Source: CAZJHD01 sp964545855
Lineage (GTDB): Bacteria; Planctomycetota; UBA1135; JACQFD01
DNA length: 45,733 bases
Direction: 5' to 3'
NCBI GenBank assembly: GCA_964545855.1
Contig: CAZJHD010000033.1
Coordinates: 1-45,733, forward strand
Within the stretch, counting starts at the first letter, position 1. Each line of letters begins with the position of its first letter. The notes below the pieces were generated by a model. That model did no database searches, was not told the DNA's origin, and was given only the letters and a program-made list of their open reading frames with translations. Of the stretch, positions 34,887 to 42,081 are shown piece by piece. Both the position numbers and the translations under genes were made by a program.

Positions 34887-37800
34887 CTACCGCAACGCGG
34901 CCGCGACTTCGCCGGCGAGGGCGATCAAGAAACTGCTCGGCGTGCGCAGCGCCTCGATCGCCGCGAGCATGCGCTCCTCGGCGTGGCGAGCGTCTCCTGG
35001 CGCTCCCGCGCGCACCGTCGCGAGGGCGAGGAAGGCGAGCGTGACGGCGGGCTCCTCCGGTGTGTCGCAGAACTGCGTGAGTTCCGGGCGCGCGAGGATC
35101 GCGACGGCGCCCGCGAAGTCGCCGGTGCGGTAGCGCGCGACGCCGAGGGCCCGCACGAAGTCCTTCGCATCGGCCGCGCGTCGCACGGCCTCCTCCGCGC
35201 GCCGGAGCGCACGGACGTAGGCCCCTGGCTCCGCTCCGGCATGGGCGACGACGCCCCATGCCTGGTTGGTGAGCTTCCTCGGGTCGTCGCGCAGCGCGCC
35301 CGCGATCTCGCGCGCGGCCGCGCGGACGCCGTCGTCGACGCCGGGCGACGTCTCGACGCGCGCGCGGACGTCGGCGGCGAGCGCGCAGTCGTCCAGGAGC
35401 CGCTCGACCCATGTCTCCGCTTCGCGCCAGTCTTCGGCCGAGGCGAGTCCGAACTCGAGACGCTCATCGGCCGACAGCGGCCGGGCGGCCAGACGCCGTC
35501 CCGCCTCCGCGGCGTCGAGCGGCCAGATCCGCACGCCGCCGCGTCCGGCGACCGAGGCGAGCGTCCGGTCGCCCTCGAGGAACATCACGTCGGAGACGAT
35601 GTCCTCGTGACCGCGCAGCGCCGCTTCGAGCTCACCCGTGGCGCCGTTCCAGAGGCGCACCTGCCGGTCGCCGCCGCCCGTCGCGATCCACCGGCCGTCG
35701 TCGCTCGCGCGAATCGTCCGGACGACGTCGCCGTGACCGGGCAGCAGGAGGAGCCTCTCCCCCGAGGCCGAATCCCAGACCGCCGCTGTGTGGTCGTGGC
35801 TCGCCGTGAGGAGCCGCGAGCCGGTCGAGTCGAAGCGCACGCACGCGACCTGCGCCGCGTGGGCCTGCACGACGCGGAGGCACTCGCCCGTGGCTGCATC
35901 GAAGACGCGAACCTCGCCGAGCCGGTCGCCCGTCGCGACCCGCGACCCGTCCGGCGAGAAGTCGCAGGAGCCGAGCCCGTCGCGGTGTCCCTCGAACCGC
36001 AGCGGCTCCGCGTCGCGATCCAGGCTCCACAGCGTTCCGACGCGGCTCGCGCCCACCACGAGGAGCGTGCGTCCATCGGGCGCGAACGCGATGCCCGAGA
36101 CCCTCTCGACCCGCGCGTCGAAGGAGCGTTGGAGACGCCCGGCCTCGTCGAAGATGCGGATCGTTCCATCGAAGGCGCCGAGGGCTGCCTGGCCCGATTC
36201 CGGATGGATGACGACGATCGTCACGGGGGATCCGACGGGACCGAACTGCGTCCTGGGGGACGACGATCGCCAGTCGAACAGGCGTCCGATTCCGTCGTGG
36301 GCAGCCGTCGTGAGGCCGCCGCCGTCGGGAGTGAAGTAGCAGCGGGTCATCTTCCCCGCGTGCTCTCGATCGGGAGACAGAACGAGGGAGGCTGGCGTTC
36401 TCCACACGCGAACCTCGCCGGACGCGGACGCGAGCCGCTCCCCGTCGGGTCGAAAGGAGAGCGATCGGACCGAGGAGCGATGTCCCGTCAGAGTCGACAG
36501 GACTTCTCCCGTGGCGGCGTTCCACACGTGGATCGCGCGGTCGTCGCCCGCTGTCGCGATGCGCCGGCCGTCCGGGCTCCAGGCCGCATCCCGCAGCAGG
36601 CGATCGTGCCCGCGGAGACGCACGAGCAGCTCGCCCGACTCCGTGTCGAACACTCGAACGTCGTGGTCGCGTGATCCGACCAGCACGCGGCCCCCGTCGG
36701 GGCTCCACTCCACGATCTCCGTCATCGACAGCGGCCTTCCGTCCTCGAGGAAGGTTCGGACGAGCGTGCCGCCGTCCGCGAGCCAGAGCCTCGCGGGCCC
36801 GAGGGTCTCCGTCGTGACGATGCGATCGCCGGCGGGGGACAGCTGTGCGTCCACCGGGGTCGCGTCGTGCGTCAGGATCGTGATGCATCGGCCGTCGCTC
36901 GCGTCCCAGAGCCGCACCGTGCGATCGGACGAGCGCGTCAGAACGCGGTCTCCCGCCGCGCTCCAGGTGGCCTCGCCGATCTCCCGCGCGTGTCCCGTGA
37001 GCTCGGTGATCGTCGAGCCGTCGGCGGCGCTCCGGATCCGCGCGATGCCCGAACGGCCCCAGGACAGGATGCGATCGCCCGAGGGAGAGAACGCGGCGCC
37101 GGCGAGAACGATCGGCTCGTCCTGGATACGCCTCAGGAGCGTGCCGCTCGGGAGCGCCCAGAGCGCGATCGTTCCTTCGGAGGAGGCCGTCAGCGCCGAC
37201 GACTCGTCGGGCGCGAGGTCGAGGGTCGCGATGCGCGTGTCGTGCGCCTGGACCCAGAATCGTTCCGCGCCCGATTCGGCGTCGACCGCCAGCAGCCCGC
37301 CGTCGCCTCCGGCCGTGAGGAGGAGCGTCCCATCGCGCGAGAATCGGATCGCCGAGGTGCCCCCGAAGTGGCCGCGGACGCGCAGCACCTCCTCATGGGC
37401 CGCGAGCGCCGCGTAGGCGGCGTTCCGCGCGATGAACGAGGGCGTCCGATCGTGGGCCTCGAGGGCGAGCCGCAGGGCGAGCGGCGGGTCGGTCGCGAGG
37501 TGGCTCGACGACAGGGCCGCGAGCCGGAGGCCGTCGGTTCGGCGGTGCTGCGCTTCGAGAGCGACGAGCGAGGCGTGCTGCTGCAAGCCGTACGCGAGGG
37601 GACCACCGACCACCACCAGGGCCGACAGCACGCTCCCCGTGGCGAGCGCGGGGTTCCTCTGGGCCCACCGCTTCGCGCGGAGCCAAGGCCCGGGGCGCCG
37701 CGCTTCGATCGGTCTCCGCGTGAGGACGTTCTCGAGGTCGCGGGCGAAGTCGGCCGCGCTCCCGTAGCGGCGGCGCGGATCGAGCTCCATCGCCGTCGCG

Positions 37801-38843
37801 CAGACGGTCTCGAGCTCCCACGAGACCGCCGGGTTGCGGGACCGCACGCGGGGCGGCTTGCCGTGCAGGATCGCGCGGCGCAGCGCCTCGGCCGAGGTCT
37901 CGGCGAAGGGGAGGGCGAGACAGAGGAGCTCGTAGAGGGTGACGCCGAGTCCGTAGACGTCCGTGGACGGTCCCGCCTCGCCGCGGGCCGAATCGATCTG
38001 CTCCGGAGCCAGGTACGGAAGCGATCCCAGCTCGACCCCCGAGCGCGTCATCGGATCCGTGCCCTCGGCGCGGGCGAGTCCGAAGTCGACGAGCAGGACG
38101 TGCCCGGAGGGCGTGACCATGAGGTTGCTGGGCTTCACGTCCCGATGCACGACGCCCTTGCGATGCGCGTGCTCGAGTGCCTCCGCCGCCTGGCGCAGGA
38201 GGCGGCAGCAGGCCTCGGCCCAGGATCCCTCGAAGACGTAGCCGGAGCCGCTGCTGGACGGCGAGCCCGCGCGGGCGCTGGACTCGGCCGCGATCGCGCG
38301 CGCCGCGTCGGCGCCCGTGAGATCGGCGGGAGGACGGGAGCGCACGGCGGCGATCACCTGCGCGAGCGAGCAGCCCTCCACGAGCTCCATGACGAAGTAG
38401 GGCATCCCGTCCTGCTCGCCGACGGCGTGGATCGGGACGATCCCCGGATGGCGCAGGCGCGCCACGGCCTCGATCTCGCGCCGGAAGCGCTCGCGCGCGA
38501 CGTCGAACAGCATGTGCTCGGGGCGGACCGCCTTCAGGGCGACGCGGCGGCCGAGGGCGCGGTGCTCGGCGAGGAAGACGACACCCATGCCGCCCTCTCC
38601 GAGCTTCTCCAGGAGGTCGTACTCGCCGAGCCCCCGGCGGGCGTTCGGCGCCGCCGCCGCCGATTCCGCGAGCAGACCCGCGTTCCGCAGCGCGCCGAGA
38701 CGTGCACGGACGGCGGCCGCGTCCGCGCGATGCGCGTCGCAGAAGGCGTCGAGCCCCGGCTGGCCGCGCTCCTCGAAGGCCTCGAGCGCGCGTTCCACGA
38801 GGTCCGCGAGGCGAGTGTTCGCCGCGTCGAGATCGCCCTGCAC
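34887..38843 (-). CDS. Ser/Thr protein kinase with transmembrane segment and WD40 repeats
   Basis: A 1318-residue Hanks-type kinase. The glycine loop is LGEGGMGVV (81-89), the ATP lysine is K104 (VALKAV), the catalytic loop is HRDVKPSN with HRD at 233-235, DFG is at 253-255 and the APE-like motif is LAPEQ. A low-complexity insert (about 165-206, rich in Ala/Ser) splits the helical lobe. One transmembrane segment (about 399-418) follows the kinase. About 15 WD40 repeats (about 478-1110, with GH...V..L.F.PDG....A..D..VR.W) follow, enough for two propellers, then a helical tail. It starts four bases after the ECF sigma gene, so the pair probably forms a kinase-controlled sigma system, as known for other ECF/kinase pairs. 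Confidence 0.93.
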   Translation of the reverse strand: MQGDLDAANTRLADLVERALEAFEERGQPGLDAFCDAHRADAAAVRARLGALRNAGLLAESAAAAPNARRGLGEYDLLEKLGEGGMGVVFLAEHRALGRRVALKAVRPEHMLFDVARERFRREIEAVARLRHPGIVPIHAVGEQDGMPYFVMELVEGCSLAQVIAAVRSRPPADLTGADAARAIAAESSARAGSPSSSGSGYVFEGSWAEACCRLLRQAAEALEHAHRKGVVHRDVKPSNLMVTPSGHVLLVDFGLARAEGTDPMTRSGVELGSLPYLAPEQIDSARGEAGPSTDVYGLGVTLYELLCLALPFAETSAEALRRAILHGKPPRVRSRNPAVSWELETVCATAMELDPRRRYGSAADFARDLENVLTRRPIEARRPGPWLRAKRWAQRNPALATGSVLSALVVVGGPLAYGLQQHASLVALEAQHRRTDGLRLAALSSSHLATDPPLALRLALEAHDRTPSFIARNAAYAALAAHEEVLRVRGHFGGTSAIRFSRDGTLLLTAGGDGGLLAVDAESGAERFWVQAHDTRIATLDLAPDESSALTASSEGTIALWALPSGTLLRRIQDEPIVLAGAAFSPSGDRILSWGRSGIARIRSAADGSTITELTGHAREIGEATWSAAGDRVLTRSSDRTVRLWDASDGRCITILTHDATPVDAQLSPAGDRIVTTETLGPARLWLADGGTLVRTFLEDGRPLSMTEIVEWSPDGGRVLVGSRDHDVRVFDTESGELLVRLRGHDRLLRDAAWSPDGRRIATAGDDRAIHVWNAATGEVLSTLTGHRSSVRSLSFRPDGERLASASGEVRVWRTPASLVLSPDREHAGKMTRCYFTPDGGGLTTAAHDGIGRLFDWRSSSPRTQFGPVGSPVTIVVIHPESGQAALGAFDGTIRIFDEAGRLQRSFDARVERVSGIAFAPDGRTLLVVGASRVGTLWSLDRDAEPLRFEGHRDGLGSCDFSPDGSRVATGDRLGEVRVFDAATGECLRVVQAHAAQVACVRFDSTGSRLLTASHDHTAAVWDSASGERLLLLPGHGDVVRTIRASDDGRWIATGGGDRQVRLWNGATGELEAALRGHEDIVSDVMFLEGDRTLASVAGRGGVRIWPLDAAEAGRRLAARPLSADERLEFGLASAEDWREAETWVERLLDDCALAADVRARVETSPGVDDGVRAAAREIAGALRDDPRKLTNQAWGVVAHAGAEPGAYVRALRRAEEAVRRAADAKDFVRALGVARYRTGDFAGAVAILARPELTQFCDTPEEPAVTLAFLALATVRAGAPGDARHAEERMLAAIEALRTPSSFLIALAGEVAAALR

Positions 38844-38847
38844 CGTC

Positions 38848-39441
38848 TCAGGTCTCGGCGGGGAGATCGAGGAAGACGGAGAGCTCCGCGAGGGCGCGGC
38901 GCAGGCGCGCGCGGATCGCGACGTCGGTCTCGCCCGTGCGCTCGGCGATCTCCGCCGACGTGAGGCCAGCGACCCGCGCCAGGAGGATCACCTCGCGCTT
39001 CTCCTCGGGCAGGCGCGCGAAGGCCCGCTCGATGCGCTCGATGCCTTCGCGCTCGCCGAGAACCCGGCTCGGAGTCGCGATCGTCGCGTAGGCGGCCCGA
39101 ACCTCCTCCGATGCGGCATCGACGGGGATCTCACGTTCGGCGGTGCGCCGCTCGGCGCGGTAGTACTGGACGCGATCGGCGATCTTCCGCGCCGCGGCGG
39201 TGAAGAGCCACGCGCGGAACTGAGCCGCGCCGCGGTACTCGAGGCGACCCATGCCCTCGAGGACCTCACGGCAGACGGACTGGACGAGATCGGAGCTCGA
39301 CTCGCGGCTGCGAAGCAGAGGGCCCGAGCGCAGGCGGATGTAGGCCTGGAGCCGCGGTACGTTCTCCTGGAGCAGCGCCTCGATCGCAGCGGCGTCGCCG
39401 CGCGAGGCACGCTCCACGAGATCGCTCGACGCGTCGTCCAT
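38848..39441 (-). CDS. ECF sigma factor paired with a Ser/Thr kinase
   Basis: A 197-residue sigma factor with region 2 (about 25-95: LQAYIRLRSGPLLR, SSSDLVQSVCREVLEGMG, FRAWLFTAAARKIADRV) and region 4 (about 135-190: FARLPEEKREVILLARVAGLTSA, EIAERTGETDVAIRARLRRAL). It has no anti-sigma gene next to it. Instead the kinase-WD40 gene follows after four bases in the same direction, the layout of planctomycetal ECF groups thought to be activated by phosphorylation. The ATG at 39441 gives the usual short N-terminus. It lies 55 bases from the FG-GAP_2 gene's stop, in the same direction. Confidence 0.92.
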   Translation of the reverse strand: MDDASSDLVERASRGDAAAIEALLQENVPRLQAYIRLRSGPLLRSRESSSDLVQSVCREVLEGMGRLEYRGAAQFRAWLFTAAARKIADRVQYYRAERRTAEREIPVDAASEEVRAAYATIATPSRVLGEREGIERIERAFARLPEEKREVILLARVAGLTSAEIAERTGETDVAIRARLRRALAELSVFLDLPAET

Positions 39442-39496
39442 GGATGGAGCATACGACGCTCCGCCCGAGGGCCGCAGCCACCCACCGCGCGACGGG

Positions 39497-42016
39497 CTAC
39501 GGGATGAGGATCGTGATCGCGAGTCCCCTCGACGTGCTCAGGTCGTAGGGCGGCAGCGAGCACGAGCTCCAGGCCCAGAGCGCCATGGCGTAGTAGGTCT
39601 TGCCGACGAGGGGCGGGTAGTTCGCGATGCCCGTCCCCAGGGTCACGGCGTTGCCCGCCGGGTCGCTCACGAAGTCGAAGCCGAGGACCTCCACCGCCGT
39701 GAGGAGATCGACGTGGAGCAGGACGCCGAGGCCGAAGGGATCGGATCCCAGGAGGTCCTGGGAGTCGGACACGAGTCCGAGTCCGAGCGACGAGGGCGGC
39801 GCGTTGTCGCACGTGATGGCGAAGCCGAGGGAGCCCAGCATCGGCGCCTGATTCACGCCGAGCGTCTGCGTGCCCGCGCAGCCGGGACTCCCCGTGCCGT
39901 AGCTCGCGGTGCCCGGATCGTTGTCGAGGTCGAAGGCGTAGGCGGCGCCCGCCTGGACGGCGCTGTTGTCCGCCTGGTTCGCATTCACGCCCGAGGCGCT
40001 GCTGGTCTCGTGCCTCGCTCCGACGACGACCAGGTCGCCGGAGATCGCCACGGACGCGCCGAACTGGTCGTTCGCTCCGGTGTTCGACGCCTTGAGGTAG
40101 GCCTGGGGGCTCCAGGTCGCTCCCGTGCGCAGGAACGTGTAGGCCGCACCGGACGCCGACGCGGTGTTGTTGTTGGGACCGTTCACGCCCGTGGCGCTGC
40201 TGTCCTCGAGATTCGCCCCGACCACGATGCTGTTGCCCGACACGGCCACGGAGAAGCCGAACTGATCGTTCGGCCCCGTGTTCGAGGCCTTGAGGTAGGC
40301 CTGCTGGCTCCACGTCGAACCGTTGCGGGCGAACACGTAGGCCGCGCCCGCGAGAGCGGAGATGTTGCTGCTCTGATTGCCGTTCACGCCCGTGGCATTG
40401 CTCGCCTCGCTCCACGCGCCCACGACGACGGTGTCGCCCGAGATCGCGATGGTCCGTCCGAACTGATCGCCGGGTCCCGTGTTGGACGCCTTGAGGTAGG
40501 CCTGCTGGCTCCAGGCGAGGCCGCTCCGCACGAAGACGTAGGCCGCGCCGGAGCCCTGCGCGTCGTCGTTGAGCTGGTTCCCGTCGACGCCGGTGGCGCT
40601 GCTGTCCTCCGAGTAGGCGCCCACCGCGATCGTGTCGCCGGAGATGGCCACGGACTCGCCGAAGGTGTCGGAGAAGCCGGTGTTCGAGGCCTTCAAGTAC
40701 GCCTGCTGGCCCCAGCTCCCACCGTTGCGCACGAAGACGAAGGCTGCGCCGGCGCCTGCAGCGAGGTTGTTGAACGGGTCGCCGTTCACTCCCGTGGCGT
40801 TGCTGTCCTCGCCGTGGGCGCCGACGACCGCCGTGTCGCCCGACACCGCGACGGCGATCCCGAACACGTCGTTCACCTGCGTGTTCGGGGCCTTCAAGTA
40901 GGCCTGCTGGCTCCACGTCGTGCCGCTCCGCACGAAGACATAGGCGGCGCCGGCTCCCGGCATGGCATCGTTGGAAGGATCGCCGTTCACTCCCGTGGCA
41001 TTGCTCTGCTCGAAGGGGCTGCCGACGACGATCGTGTCGCCCGAGATCGCCACCGCGTATCCGAAGTTGTCCCCCGCGTCCGCGTTCGACGGCTTCAGGT
41101 AGGCCTGCTGGCTCCACGTCGCGCCGTTGCGCACGAAGACGTAGGCCGCGCCGGCGATGGACGCGCTGTTGTCGCTCCCGTTGCCGTCGACGGTCGTGGC
41201 GTTGCTGTCCTCGTAGGGGGCTCCCACGACGACCGTGTTGCCGGAGGCTGCGATCGAGAAGGCGAAGCTGTCCGAAGCGTCCGTGTTGGACGCCTTGAGG
41301 TAGGCCTGCTGCGCGATGGGGTCGATGACGATCGGGTAGCGCGCGCCCGCGTCATCGACGCGGAGCCGGAGGCCGGCGCCGTGGGTCTCGAAGCGCGCCG
41401 GGAGCGGCCTGCGGTCCGCATCGAGGACCGTGAGGCCCAGGTAGTTCACCGAGGGAGCGCCGCCGCCGTCGGCGAACCGCACGTCGCGGCCGTCGTCGGA
41501 GACGCGAGCGACGAGACCTCCGCGGATGCCGAGGTCGAGCGTGAGCGCGCCCTCCCCGGAGACGGGGCGCGACCGCACCGTGAAGCCGTGCTCGAGACCT
41601 CGACGATCGTTGACGTACCACTCCGTGAGCACTGTGTCCCAGTCGTAGGAGACCCTCGGTCCCTCCGCGCGCACCGCACCCGGCTTCGTGGCGCTCCGCA
41701 GATCGTCGCCGGCGCCGAACCGAAGGAGCTCGAGCCCCCACGTCCAGCCGCCCGCGTCGGGCGCCGTCGTGAATCCGAGCCCGTCGAAGTGGGTCGTCCA
41801 CTGCTGGCGAGGATTGCGTGCCCGGTGCCCTCCCTCGACGGCGATCGCCGAATGCCGGCTGGCGTCGTAGGCCGCGCGAAGGCTCGCGGCGTCGGAGAGC
41901 GATGGACGGACCGGTCGCTCCGGGCGCGTCTCCGCGGCAACGCCCATCGGGACGATCGGATCGGCCGTGACGCCGACCGACGCGGCGAGGAGCAAGGAGA
42001 GCAGGGTGCGCGACAT
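39497..42016 (-). CDS. FG-GAP_2 seven-repeat propeller protein, full-length paralogue
   Basis: An 839-residue protein: signal peptide (1-18), N-terminal beta domain (about 45-250, with SLRAAYDASRHSA, TEWYVNDRRGLEHGFTV and YPIVIDPIAQQAY), seven 67-residue repeats, and the shared C-terminal domain (SPGCAGTQTLGVNQAPM, GSDPFGLGVLLHVDLL, LSTSRGLAITILIP). All seven repeats keep the FG..VAISGDT strand and most keep NATGVNG. It is the closest intact relative of the gene at 27581 but lies on the other strand, about 10 kb away. I chose the ATG at 42016; one at 42037 adds seven residues and neither has a clear ribosome site. It lies upstream of the ECF/kinase pair in the same direction. Confidence 0.89.
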   Translation of the reverse strand: MSRTLLSLLLAASVGVTADPIVPMGVAAETRPERPVRPSLSDAASLRAAYDASRHSAIAVEGGHRARNPRQQWTTHFDGLGFTTAPDAGGWTWGLELLRFGAGDDLRSATKPGAVRAEGPRVSYDWDTVLTEWYVNDRRGLEHGFTVRSRPVSGEGALTLDLGIRGGLVARVSDDGRDVRFADGGGAPSVNYLGLTVLDADRRPLPARFETHGAGLRLRVDDAGARYPIVIDPIAQQAYLKASNTDASDSFAFSIAASGNTVVVGAPYEDSNATTVDGNGSDNSASIAGAAYVFVRNGATWSQQAYLKPSNADAGDNFGYAVAISGDTIVVGSPFEQSNATGVNGDPSNDAMPGAGAAYVFVRSGTTWSQQAYLKAPNTQVNDVFGIAVAVSGDTAVVGAHGEDSNATGVNGDPFNNLAAGAGAAFVFVRNGGSWGQQAYLKASNTGFSDTFGESVAISGDTIAVGAYSEDSSATGVDGNQLNDDAQGSGAAYVFVRSGLAWSQQAYLKASNTGPGDQFGRTIAISGDTVVVGAWSEASNATGVNGNQSSNISALAGAAYVFARNGSTWSQQAYLKASNTGPNDQFGFSVAVSGNSIVVGANLEDSSATGVNGPNNNTASASGAAYTFLRTGATWSPQAYLKASNTGANDQFGASVAISGDLVVVGARHETSSASGVNANQADNSAVQAGAAYAFDLDNDPGTASYGTGSPGCAGTQTLGVNQAPMLGSLGFAITCDNAPPSSLGLGLVSDSQDLLGSDPFGLGVLLHVDLLTAVEVLGFDFVSDPAGNAVTLGTGIANYPPLVGKTYYAMALWAWSSCSLPPYDLSTSRGLAITILIP

Positions 42017-42081
42017 GGGCGGGAACGAGCAGTGCATCGGGTGGAGTGCGGTGGGGATGTGCGTGGGGACGATGTGTGGCG

